Assembly (NCBI RefSeq): GCF_964340395.1
Contig: NC_135563.1
Span: forward strand, 18,747,151 to 18,811,150
DNA length: 64,000 nt
Direction of reading: 5' to 3'
Source of the DNA: Glandiceps talaboti
Taxonomy: Eukaryota; Hemichordata; Enteropneusta; Spengelidae
Shown: positions 61,101 through 64,000 of the stretch, piece by piece
How the letters are laid out: every line of letters starts with the position of its first letter
How positions within the stretch are numbered: the first letter of the stretch is position 1
Notes under the pieces: model-generated
Database searches by the model: none
What the model was told of the DNA's origin: nothing
What the model saw: the letters and a program-made list of their open reading frames with translations, nothing else
Made by a program: the position numbers and the translations under genes

Positions 61101-63275
61101 TGAATTTTAATTGATAAAACAATTTTACTTTATTTTTCTACTTGAATTAATAATGATGTTAAACAACATTAAGTGAAAGTAAGTGTAGTGTTTGTTATTG
61201 TACAATGTCATACAATAACATTTGTTCATACATTTTGCTAGCTTTTTACCAATCTATTAAATTGCAAACATAGACTTTTTTTATGGTGTTTTCAAGTTGG
61301 AAAAACATGATAAAATTGTTTTTAATACAAATAAAAAGTAAAAAATAAATACTCTTTTGTCATCCATATGATCACTTTAATACTGAAATTATTGTTTTTC
61401 TATTTACAGGTTAAATTGTTATATTTTACCTATGGTTTGGTAGTGGTGTTTCCTCTATACATCTACTTTCCCATTCATCAGGTACAAACTCTAGACAAGT
61501 CTCATGTAAGACTTCATCTACCACTGCATTACTAATAGGACCTGGTTCTGGTGGCACAAAGTCCACTAAGATACTCTTGGATGATATTACATTCCTGTAG
61601 CCTGGAATTCGTAACAAAATTGAACAATTTATTGAATAGAAAAATGTTGACTATTTGGACTGGTATCAATGCGATTGCTGAACTTCAATTTTTGCACTTC
61701 TAACCAAATTTTGAAAACTTTCACGCCTTCAAAAATAAAAGGGTCTGTATTTACTACTGAGATGTTGATTATGATGTCCTGCTAATGTGATATAGTCATG
61801 TAGTGCTGGGTTTCCGATTAAAATTTTAATGTGTCTACCATATTTTAAAAATTGATATTGGTCATAGTGGGTTGACTACTACAATTTTCACCATGGTTAT
61901 ACACCATATACAACATGTCGATATTGCATTTGTGAATGACAGAACAAAATTCATTTATTGAGCTTGTGTGACATTGTGCAATCGTCCCTAAACAGACAGG
62001 AAGACAAATGAAACTTTGGGGTAAGAAAACATCAGTCGGTCAAAGAGACAATTATAATATAAATTACAGTTGATTTTTGAGTGAGCTTACCGAGTACATT
62101 GTTAAGATGAAGGTTGAAAAAGTGGAGATCATTATGTCTCAACACCAGATCACTGTGGGTGAATTCTACAGTGTGTCCAATACCTAGACGCTCAAAGTTG
62201 TAGAAATAGCCAGTCTGTAATAAAAATCATACATTATATTTGTTACAAAAGCTGAATGACTTCTAAAACTTTCTATAAATAATAACTGTGGTATACATCC
62301 ATACCAGAATCCAATGCTATACATTCAGGAGCACACATAGGACCTGGGACCTCCCCAGGTAGCCTAAACTCTTCACACCTGCTGGTGATCTTTCCAGCTG
62401 CAAGTGATGCTGAGTAGCCCCCAAGATAAAATTAAATTGGTACTTGCTGACATACAAGTAGAATAATGTTGGTAAAATAATCCTCTAAGATATAAATTAC
62501 AACTAACATTTCAACTGTTTTTCAACACCAGAGGTTAAGATCATGTGGCTAAGGAGCCAGTAAATCCTAATAAAATGGAGTAACTGACTTCCATCTTTTA
62601 TTTGCACTATATTAGATTCAATGTTATATTCCTTCCCTACTGTAGCCTTATCAACATTACATCCTAGCTTTGATGAAACTCTATAGTTCTTACAGGACAA
62701 CTTTGTAACTTTTAGGATTAAATTCTAGGTCTGAAATACAGTTATTTGGCAGAGCTATAGAAACAGTTGCTATAGAAACAGTTGCTATAGAAACAGTTGG
62801 CTCAGAATAAAGGAATGATCCCATGTAATGCTTATTAAGATATCACTAATGTGATGACTCAGGAGTGAAACATGGCCCTTTAAATGACTGATATTCTTTG
62901 TGGTTACATTCCACTATATATCATAAACATTACATCAAGACTTCATTTTACCTCATGGAGTTCCACTTCATGGCCTTCTATTTCTTCTAAAAGTTCACAC
63001 AACCCAGAGTCACCATAATCATAGTTGAAACTGAGACATTTTGTTGGTGGAAGTGCTAGACAGTCTTTGGCACAGTTTTGTGGGTAAAGATAGTGAGCTG
63101 TATGGTGTGTGACTGACTTCAAACGTCCAAGTCTTGCACCAGCAAAGTATTCCAAACTCTTGGTTCCCAAAGGGTCAAGTCCTACATCAATGTCATGTGA
63201 GTTCTTGTCAATATCAAACTCTGCCCAGTCAGACACCTGGTAACCCAAAACATCCAGACCAAATCCTACAGCCTC
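27304..63275 (-). CDS. Giant multidomain single-pass membrane protein, 50 exons, 5' end missing
   Basis: Fifty exons on the minus strand join with every split codon restored, giving 10,044 nt (3347 residues plus stop). The start lies beyond the window. By residue of this partial protein: PAN/apple-like 1-108; about 15 FN3-like repeats to 1872, with recurring VDTTPP, W-x-G-F-x-D-x-E-S-G, G-T-x-P-G and SDG words; a concanavalin-A/GH16-like segment 1872-2226; a Cys-rich stretch to about 2334; one or two more FN3-like units to 2511; unassigned ectodomain to about 2785. Then come RRRR at 2800-2803, two cadherin-like repeats, EGF modules to about 3166, a transmembrane helix 3175-3198, and a 149-residue tail with NPVY at 3251-3254. 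The layout suggests an adhesion or recognition receptor; this is inference and I cannot name an orthologue. Many introns hold microsatellites, and eight hold duplicated exon ends. Confidence 0.9.
27610..27898 (-). CDS. Giant gene exon 49: cytoplasmic tail with NPVY
   Basis: Acceptor TTGTCAG|G, donor GGCGAG|GTAAGA. Encodes [13 protein letters not shown] (NPxY, bound by PTB domains in many receptors), a Gly/Ala-rich stretch, a basic KKKK patch and [11 protein letters not shown]. Confidence 0.92.
28977..29164 (-). CDS. Giant gene exon 48: EGF end and transmembrane helix
   Basis: Acceptor TGTAG|CTG, donor GAAAG|GTTGGT. Starts [14 protein letters not shown], completing the EGF module. Then comes a hydrophobic helix of about 24 residues ([20 protein letters not shown] and on), followed by basic [10 protein letters not shown]. 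The stop-transfer charge puts the C-terminus in the cytoplasm. Confidence 0.93.
29880..30980 (-). CDS. Giant gene exon 47: tetra-Arg site, cadherin-like repeats, EGF
   Basis: The largest exon (367 codons, phase 0; acceptor CTTAG|GTA, donor GACCAG|GTAATC). It opens [20 protein letters not shown], a candidate proprotein-convertase site. Two cadherin-like or tandem-95-type repeats follow: the first runs from [13 protein letters not shown] through [11 protein letters not shown] to [11 protein letters not shown]; the second from [11 protein letters not shown] to [17 protein letters not shown]. It ends with EGF-type cysteines ([13 protein letters not shown], then [17 protein letters not shown]). 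The last EGF is completed by exon 48. Confidence 0.93.
31462..31553 (-). CDS. Giant gene exon 46
   Basis: Acceptor TTCAG|AG, donor TACAG|GTGAGT, 92 nt. Encodes [18 protein letters not shown] and [10 protein letters not shown]. Confidence 0.88.
32198..32340 (-). CDS. Giant gene exon 45
   Basis: Acceptor TTTTAG|A, donor TACAG|GTTAGA. Encodes [18 protein letters not shown] and [12 protein letters not shown]. Confidence 0.88.
32706..32862 (-). CDS. Giant gene exon 44
   Basis: Acceptor TTATAG|TT, donor CACAG|GTGAGA. Encodes [14 protein letters not shown] and [14 protein letters not shown]. The phase of exon 43 selects this acceptor over an AG six bases further in. Confidence 0.87.
33352..33468 (-). 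CDS. Giant gene exon 43
   Basis: Acceptor TACAG|GT, donor TCAG|GTTAGT. Encodes [19 protein letters not shown] and an acidic stretch (SDEDTTEDK). Confidence 0.88.
33611..33832. repeat. Diverged direct duplication in intron
   Basis: The words gcatgaacaaat, atagact and tgtacaccaaatatcaaag occur in the same order twice, about 145 bases apart. The left part of a dispersed element is likely; the 3' end reads into ctccactctgctgtcactga, a possible short hairpin. Confidence 0.6.
34031..34110 (-). CDS. Giant gene exon 42
   Basis: Acceptor TTGTAG|G, donor ATAC|GTAAGT, 80 nt. Encodes [18 protein letters not shown]. Confidence 0.88.
34835..35066 (-). CDS. Giant gene exon 41
   Basis: Acceptor CAACAG|AT, donor GAAG|GTTGGC. 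Encodes a strand-rich segment ([16 protein letters not shown]) and a highly charged loop ([18 protein letters not shown]). Domain not recognised. Confidence 0.9.
35140..35310. repeat. Reverse-orientation copies of the 49-bp minisatellite unit
   Basis: gcacagtctgtaac, ttatggtctttggtggtta and cttttgtttaaa recur about 3.5 times with growing divergence. They are the reverse complement of the DUSP intron array at 21.74-22.25 kb. A single decayed word (ggtctgtatccctttaaat) is seen near 29390. Confidence 0.85.
35773..35943 (-). CDS. Giant gene exon 40
   Basis: Acceptor AATAG|GT, donor TATT|GTAAGT. Encodes [16 protein letters not shown], then SICNHGN and VDACPDQNS. The start resembles an FN3 linker; the rest diverges. 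Confidence 0.9.
36470..36960 (-). repeat. About 13 copies of a 40-bp exon-end/donor unit (exon 39)
   Basis: The unit reads, on the plus strand, ctgtagttgacctagttgtt, then tccagtcctgtattacatac. Its first 31 bases match the last 31 bases of exon 39 (36930-36960). The rest is the start of the intron, so most copies carry a GTATGTAAT donor. Some copies are shortened or have mutated donors. Confidence 0.93.
36930..37113 (-). CDS. Giant gene exon 39: FN3-like (parent of the 40-bp donor array)
   Basis: Acceptor TACAG|GTT, donor ACAG|GTATGT. Encodes [18 protein letters not shown] and [17 protein letters not shown]. The last 31 bases of the exon with 9 of the intron are the unit repeated at 36.47-36.96 kb. 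Reading on past the donor gives Met then stop. Confidence 0.9.
37441..37616 (-). CDS. Giant gene exon 38: FN3-like
   Basis: Acceptor TTTAG|GT, donor TCAG|GTAGAA. Encodes [13 protein letters not shown] and [15 protein letters not shown]. Confidence 0.92.
38163..38358 (-). CDS. Giant gene exon 37: Cys-rich then FN3-like
   Basis: Acceptor CCACAG|GTT, donor ACAG|GTACCA. Encodes [17 protein letters not shown] (five Cys in 17 residues), then [11 protein letters not shown]. Confidence 0.9.
38735..38956. repeat. (GT)n-rich and (GTCT)n microsatellite
   Basis: Interrupted GT repeats with a recurring ccattcttt word, ending in about seven GTCT units directly beside the exon 36 donor. Confidence 0.95.
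38968..39097 (-). CDS. Giant gene exon 36
   Basis: Acceptor CTCAAG|G, donor ACAG|GTGAGC. Encodes [20 protein letters not shown] and [14 protein letters not shown], the latter like the GTxPG..V..F word of the repeats. A (GTCT)n/(GT)n tract follows the donor. Confidence 0.88.
39243..39421 (-). CDS. Giant gene exon 35: ConA/GH16-like
   Basis: Acceptor TACAG|GAT, donor TCAA|GTAAGT. Encodes [16 protein letters not shown] and [12 protein letters not shown], continuing the strand-turn pattern of exon 34. Confidence 0.9.
39926..40080 (-). CDS. Giant gene exon 34: ConA/GH16-like
   Basis: Acceptor TACAG|GA, donor ACAG|GTCAGT. Encodes [12 protein letters not shown] and [16 protein letters not shown]; the WHTYTLQV word resembles the late strand of GH16/ConA folds. 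Confidence 0.9.
40471..40662 (-). CDS. Giant gene exon 33
   Basis: Acceptor TACAG|AC, donor TCAG|GTAATG. Encodes [11 protein letters not shown], a Thr-rich likely O-glycosylated stretch ([13 protein letters not shown]) and [10 protein letters not shown]. Confidence 0.9.
40915..41167 (-). CDS. Giant gene exon 32: ConA/GH16-like plus CACC loop
   Basis: Acceptor GATAG|GTT, donor GAAG|GTATTT. Encodes [20 protein letters not shown], then QECACCVPP and a Thr/Ser-rich linker. A GH16 ExDxxE catalytic motif is not present. Confidence 0.88.
41525..41647 (-). CDS. Giant gene exon 31: ConA/GH16-like
   Basis: Acceptor GGTAG|GTA, donor TCAG|GTATAA, 41 codons. Encodes [12 protein letters not shown] and [19 protein letters not shown], reminiscent of the strand pattern ahead of the GH16 active-site strand. 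Confidence 0.88.
42148..42305 (-). CDS. Giant gene exon 30: start of ConA/GH16-like segment
   Basis: Acceptor TTCAG|GT, donor CAAG|GTTAGT. Encodes [25 protein letters not shown] and RILFTEDK. No FN3-like words here. Confidence 0.88.
42765..42939 (-). CDS. Giant gene exon 29: FN3-like
   Basis: Acceptor ATCAG|GTT, donor GAAG|GTAGGA. Encodes [17 protein letters not shown], then [17 protein letters not shown] and DIMYQ. Confidence 0.92.
43196..43460. repeat. (CAGA)n and (GATA)n microsatellites
   Basis: Two CAGA runs (about 43196-43275 and 43366-43424) and a short GATA run, within the intron below exon 28. Confidence 0.97.
43520..43723 (-). CDS. Giant gene exon 28
   Basis: Acceptor GACAG|AGT, donor ACAG|GTAATT, phase 0. 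Encodes [21 protein letters not shown] (CAGA)n tract starts just downstream of the donor. Confidence 0.9.
43902..43955. repeat. (TTTG)n microsatellite
   Basis: About 11 TTTG units in the intron between exons 27 and 28. Confidence 0.97.
44082..44339 (-). CDS. Giant gene exon 27: FN3-like
   Basis: Acceptor TACAG|CAA, donor TACA|GTAAGT, phase 0 both ends. Encodes [17 protein letters not shown], then [16 protein letters not shown]. Confidence 0.92.
44400..44810. repeat. Satellite-like array of about 55-60 bp units
   Basis: Words taccactagtatgtgcacac, cagtgcaagtaatca and agtacatatgt(c)ataa recur about seven times with indels, in the intron between exons 26 and 27. The unit does not match either flanking exon. 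Confidence 0.85.
44973..45102 (-). CDS. Giant gene exon 26
   Basis: Acceptor AACAG|A, donor GTTG|GTAAGT. Encodes [12 protein letters not shown] and [11 protein letters not shown], ending KLTCNQL. Confidence 0.9.
45212..45400 (-). repeat. Three to four copies of the exon 25 end with its donor
   Basis: ttaccttggcacagtgacag followed by tccccaa occurs at the exon end (45368 on) and at about 45304. A shorter form (ttaccttgcagtgacagtcc) is at about 45216, and a fragment (cttaccttggtac) at about 45271. Each complete copy keeps a GTAA donor. Confidence 0.85.
45370..45655 (-). CDS. Giant gene exon 25: FN3-like
   Basis: Acceptor TACAG|GA, donor CAAG|GTAAGA. Encodes [24 protein letters not shown] and LGTVTVP. 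The 3' 30 or so bases with the donor recur two or three times in the intron below. Confidence 0.9.
45869..45925. repeat. (TGG)n / G-rich tract
   Basis: GTGGTGG repeats running into ggttgggggttgggtggggg. On this strand it could form a G-quadruplex. Confidence 0.9.
45999..46250 (-). CDS. Giant gene exon 24: FN3-like
   Basis: Acceptor CCTAG|CA, weak donor CCAG|GTCTGT. Encodes [33 protein letters not shown] and TLSANWDGF. Confidence 0.87.
46420..46745. repeat. (CAAT)n microsatellites
   Basis: Two long ATCA/CAAT runs (46420-46580 with tttatctgttac interruptions, and 46682-46740), next to the 59-bp array. Confidence 0.97.
46765..47930 (-). repeat. 59-bp array: 19 copies of the exon 23 end with its donor
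   Basis: Near-identical 59-bp units carry cacttaccattaggtaactc at exact 59-base spacing from about 46822 to 47881, with one diverged copy before them. On the coding strand each unit holds the last 38 bases of exon 23, the AATG|GTAAGTG donor and about 21 intronic bases. Units differ mainly at one site (ggctg or ggttg), with the two types grouped in blocks, which points to recent block duplication. Confidence 0.95.
47888..48024 (-). CDS. Giant gene exon 23 (parent of the 59-bp donor array)
   Basis: Acceptor TACCAG|T, donor AATG|GTAAGT. Encodes [20 protein letters not shown] and PMTELPN. The last 38 bases of the exon and about 21 of the intron are the unit repeated through 46.77-47.93 kb. The exon-proximal donor gives an in-frame join (ELPNAQTYG). 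Confidence 0.88.
48140..48218. repeat. (CCAA)n microsatellite
   Basis: About 19 CAAC/CCAA units in the intron between exons 22 and 23. Confidence 0.97.
48768..49028 (-). CDS. Giant gene exon 22: FN3-like
   Basis: Acceptor CATAG|A, donor ATCT|GTAAGT. Encodes [17 protein letters not shown] and [16 protein letters not shown], then a linker ending VWDGSS. Confidence 0.92.
49360..49453 (-). CDS. Giant gene exon 21
   Basis: Acceptor AACAG|AA, donor TAAG|GTAAAC, 94 nt. Encodes [20 protein letters not shown] and then FTDPETDI. The join with exon 20 completes TNEECD, which fixed this acceptor over a closer AG at 49410-49411. Confidence 0.87.
49617..49693. repeat. (GTCT)n microsatellite
   Basis: About 18 GTCT units in the intron between exons 20 and 21. 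Confidence 0.97.
49759..49977 (-). CDS. Giant gene exon 20: FN3-like
   Basis: Acceptor TACAG|AC, donor GAAG|GTAGGT. Encodes [17 protein letters not shown], then [15 protein letters not shown]. Confidence 0.92.
50442..50688 (-). CDS. Giant gene exon 19: FN3-like
   Basis: Acceptor AACAG|GTT, donor AGAG|GTTTGT. Encodes [17 protein letters not shown] and [15 protein letters not shown]. Two Cys (VDC, LSC) may pair. Confidence 0.9.
50785..50972. repeat. (ATGT)n and (CTGT)n microsatellites
   Basis: About 27 ATGT units, then an interrupted CTGT run that ends about 27 bases before exon 18. Confidence 0.97.
50999..51208 (-). CDS. Giant gene exon 18
   Basis: Acceptor GATAG|GAA, donor TAAG|GTATGT, 70 codons, phase 0 both ends. 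Encodes [14 protein letters not shown] and [11 protein letters not shown]. Confidence 0.9.
51395..51481. repeat. (CCAA)n and (CAAT)n microsatellites
   Basis: Short CCAA run then about 14 CAAT units, ending next to the exon 17 donor. Confidence 0.97.
51489..51709 (-). CDS. Giant gene exon 17
   Basis: Acceptor ACTAG|GT, donor CCAG|GTAGGG. Encodes [14 protein letters not shown] and [17 protein letters not shown] (CAAT)n tract begins right after the donor. Confidence 0.9.
52093..52169. repeat. (CA)n microsatellite
   Basis: Interrupted CA repeat about 55 bases from the exon 16 donor. Confidence 0.97.
52224..52492 (-). CDS. Giant gene exon 16: FN3-like
   Basis: Acceptor CTCAG|T, donor GAAG|GTATCT. 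Encodes [30 protein letters not shown] and [15 protein letters not shown]. Confidence 0.92.
53167..53332 (-). CDS. Giant gene exon 15
   Basis: Acceptor TTCAG|GA, donor TCCAG|GTAGGA. Encodes [19 protein letters not shown], the end of an FN3-like unit. Confidence 0.9.
53406..53760 (-). repeat. Degenerate copies of the exon 14 end
   Basis: The exon end (gagtagttcctac then gctgcccagtatgccagtat) is echoed at about 53452-53500 and 53632-53672, each preceded by a gacctttgacc word as at the real donor. A partial echo (caggggtagttcccactg) is at about 53549. The two main copies are clearly diverged. Confidence 0.75.
53712..53871 (-). CDS. Giant gene exon 14: FN3-like
   Basis: Acceptor TACAG|ATG, donor CCAG|GTGTGC. 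Encodes [18 protein letters not shown] and [15 protein letters not shown]. Its 3' end has two degenerate copies in the intron below (53444-53690). Confidence 0.9.
54266..54434 (-). CDS. Giant gene exon 13: FN3-like
   Basis: Acceptor CACAG|G, donor CATG|GTAAGT. Encodes [17 protein letters not shown] and [12 protein letters not shown] donor-bearing ccatagagatacttac word is partly repeated just downstream (54226-54240). Confidence 0.92.
54786..54865. repeat. Imperfect inverted repeat
   Basis: gaaatattgtaacaaaagcc plus ctact (54786-54810) is nearly complementary to agtagggcttcgttacaaga plus tttc (54842-54865). About 21 of 25 bases pair around a 31-base loop. Could be a short hairpin element. Confidence 0.7.
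54957..55172 (-). repeat. Three copies (72-bp unit) of the exon 12 end with its donor
   Basis: cacctgtccatgggatggat and gtgtttcatacactgctatt at the exon end (55100-55172) recur at 72-base spacing upstream on the plus strand (about 55028 and 54957). The middle copy keeps its GTGGGTAT donor; the last has lost it. Confidence 0.92.
55102..55226 (-). CDS. Giant gene exon 12: FN3-like
   Basis: Acceptor GACAG|TCT, donor GACAG|GTGGGT. Encodes [20 protein letters not shown]. The 3' 70 or so bases with the donor are repeated twice in the intron below; the proximal donor joins exon 13 in frame. Confidence 0.87.
55750..56003 (-). CDS. Giant gene exon 11: FN3-like
   Basis: Acceptor ACCAG|GC, donor TACA|GTGAGT. 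Encodes [15 protein letters not shown], then [15 protein letters not shown]. Confidence 0.92.
56144..56323 (-). CDS. Giant gene exon 10: FN3-like
   Basis: Acceptor ACTTAG|TG, donor GCAG|GTGAGA. Encodes [30 protein letters not shown] and YSVSVYRQH. Confidence 0.93.
56539..56690 (-). repeat. Duplicated exon 9 fragment
   Basis: ttcaatcgtttatgccctgc plus attgaa (near 56549) repeats exon 9 interior sequence (56645-56672), about 100 bases away in the downstream intron. Confidence 0.85.
56623..56814 (-). CDS. Giant gene exon 9: FN3-like
   Basis: Acceptor TTGTAG|GC, donor GGAG|GTAAGA. Encodes [18 protein letters not shown] and ends VWSNG. Part of the exon (ttcaatcgtttatg..., 56643-56690) is copied about 100 bases downstream. 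Confidence 0.9.
57370..57543 (-). CDS. Giant gene exon 8: FN3-like
   Basis: Acceptor CTTCAG|TT, donor ATTA|GTAAGT. Encodes [32 protein letters not shown] and YDEQSGI. Confidence 0.92.
58235..58401 (-). CDS. Giant gene exon 7
   Basis: Acceptor TTTCAG|T, donor AATG|GTATTG. Encodes [14 protein letters not shown] and WIKVRAINN, the second half of an FN3-like unit. Confidence 0.88.
58507..58605 (-). repeat. Two copies of the exon 6 end
   Basis: gttgtattttggtctactta then tatcacactatattcagcca occurs in the intron and again across the real donor (53-base offset). The intronic copy reads ATAAGT where the real donor has GTAAGT. Confidence 0.88.
58574..58754 (-). CDS. Giant gene exon 6
   Basis: Acceptor TCTAG|AT, donor GTGAC|GTAAGT. 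Encodes [16 protein letters not shown], then [14 protein letters not shown]. Its 3' end is duplicated once in the intron below (58507-58560), with the copied donor mutated. Confidence 0.9.
59953..60123 (-). CDS. Giant gene exon 5
   Basis: Acceptor TTGCAG|CC, donor GATG|GTAAGT. Encodes [20 protein letters not shown], then a His-rich loop (HPHKDPHSH). Confidence 0.9.
60476..60933 (-). repeat. Five copies (91-bp unit) of exon 4
   Basis: The donor-side word tacctgagacatatttattg falls at 60837, 60746 and 60655 at exact 91-base spacing, with altered copies at about 60566 (donor lost) and 60486 (donor GTATCT). Each unit holds about 68 exonic bases and 23 bases that end in AACAG on the coding strand, so copies bring their own acceptor-like AG. 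Confidence 0.92.
60839..60933 (-). CDS. Giant gene exon 4 (parent of a five-copy exon array)
   Basis: Acceptor CAAAG|ATC, donor CTCAG|GTAAGT, 95 nt. Encodes [18 protein letters not shown] and YTRANKYVS; the split codon joins exon 5 to give VSANWDGF. Its downstream side is copied four more times in the next intron. Confidence 0.85.
61430..61601 (-). CDS. Giant gene exon 3: FN3-like repeat start
   Basis: Acceptor TTCCAG|GC, donor CATAG|GTAAAA. Encodes [16 protein letters not shown], the first clear linker of the repeat family, and two Cys (ETCLEF, SRCIEE). Confidence 0.88.
62091..62214 (-). CDS. Giant gene exon 2
   Basis: Acceptor TTACAG|ACT, donor CTCG|GTAAGC; leaves with one base. Ends [12 protein letters not shown], resembling the last strand of an FN3-like unit. 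Confidence 0.88.
62952..63275 (-). CDS. Giant gene exon 1 of those in window: PAN/apple-like
   Basis: Acceptor AATACAG|GAG, donor CATGAG|GTAAAA, phase 0 at both ends, 108 codons. Contains [20 protein letters not shown] and then GLCELLEE, the C-x3-C...C-x-S-F...C spacing of PAN/apple modules. The acceptor shows that further exons lie upstream, off the right edge or unrecognised. Confidence 0.88.
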
Positions 63276-64000
63276 CTGTATTGCAAAATAAAAGAGTCAG
63301 AAAATTTAAGGCAATCATGGAAAAAACATACATAATATGTAGTTCCTCTAAATTCACACTTTTTTCCTGAAAAAAATTTATTTAAAAAATAGATCGTTCA
63401 TGTATGGTCTATGGTTTAACACAAAAGCAAGACACAGAAAAATGTAAATCTGGCAACTGACCTATTATAAACCTGGTTGGGTTGGTCAGTGTCATCATGT
63501 ACAACAAAGTTATGGGTGATGAATCACCAACCAGTAATTATCATCACGGTAATTTCATTGTTAGGCCCTGTTTACATGATACCGTTTTCAAATGAAAACA
63601 TAACCATTTTGTCGCATTTGTATCTACTGTCCACACTGAGATGACAAAAATGCACATGAAAATGCAACGATTTGAAAATGTTGTTGAAAGTGGATGATTT
63701 TGAAAATGATGCATATATCTGACCATGTGCAACAGCATCGTTTTTTAATGTTCTATTTTCGATGTTTTCATGTAGACAGTCAAAAACGCTGGTCAATGAC
63801 AGCCTATCAAGTAAATGCATAAAAATGCATTAAAATGAAAACAATATTTAGTGTTTTCATTTGAAAATTGCATCATGTAAACAGGGTCTTAATTTATTCA
63901 TGAAAATGCTCAATGACATGTATAATCAATACCAGCCAAGCAATTGCAAAATTACCCCAGTCTGTTATTTGTCACAAACAACATTTTTTTTTAGTTATTT
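63276..64000. other. Intron or upstream sequence of the giant gene
   Basis: No exon with matching phase is recognised between exon 1 and the window edge. It holds the MITE at 63564-63888. Confidence 0.6.
63564..63888. mobile_element. Nonautonomous DNA transposon (MITE), Harbinger-like
   Basis: 325 bp flanked by TTA on both sides (63561-63563 and 63889-63891). The terminal inverted repeats agree at about 36 of 40 bases: the left end is ggccctgtttacatgat then a ttttcaaatgaaaac block, and the right end mirrors it. No transposase frame fits inside. A 3-bp TTA target duplication with GG-starting ends is typical of PIF/Harbinger elements; the assignment is inference. Confidence 0.88.

Overview
The window is AT-rich eukaryotic DNA from what looks like a marine invertebrate animal. 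The signs are many short exons with GT-AG introns, long tetranucleotide microsatellites (ATGT, GTCT, CAAT, CCAA), a SINE family, a miniature DNA transposon, and extracellular domains typical of metazoans. I cannot place the phylum from sequence alone; ambulacrarian or lophotrochozoan would both fit.

Layout. (1) Positions 1-20.2 kb hold no gene I can support fully. The exception is a possible first coding exon of a small secreted protein on the minus strand (1659-1779). The rest is repeats, including two related SINE copies and a 69-bp duplication. (2) Positions 20.27-23.25 kb carry a complete four-exon plus-strand gene for a DUSP3/VHR-like dual-specificity phosphatase of 195 residues. Its introns hold an ATGT microsatellite and an 11-copy 49-bp minisatellite. 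(3) Positions 27.30-63.28 kb carry one giant minus-strand gene, convergent with the phosphatase. I traced 50 coding exons whose split codons all join in frame (10,044 nt, 3347 residues plus stop). The 5' end lies beyond the right edge of the window. The product is a single-pass membrane protein. Reading from its N-terminal side it has a PAN/apple-like segment, about 16 fibronectin-III-like repeats, a concanavalin-A/GH16-like segment, a cysteine-rich stretch and further ectodomain. It then has a tetra-arginine site, two cadherin-like repeats, EGF modules, a transmembrane helix, and a tail with NPVY and other tyrosine motifs. (4) The last 700 bases are intron or upstream sequence holding a 325-bp Harbinger-like MITE with TTA target duplications.

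The most unusual feature is a gene-wide pattern in the giant gene. At least eight exons have been tandemly duplicated into the intron just downstream. In most cases the copied unit is the 3' end of the exon together with its splice donor. The extremes are a 59-bp unit with 19 donor copies (46.8-47.9 kb), about 13 copies of a 40-bp unit (36.5-36.96 kb), and five copies of a near-complete exon (60.5-60.9 kb). In the four cases I checked, reading through the first donor meets a stop codon within a few codons, so donor choice decides whether full-length protein is made.
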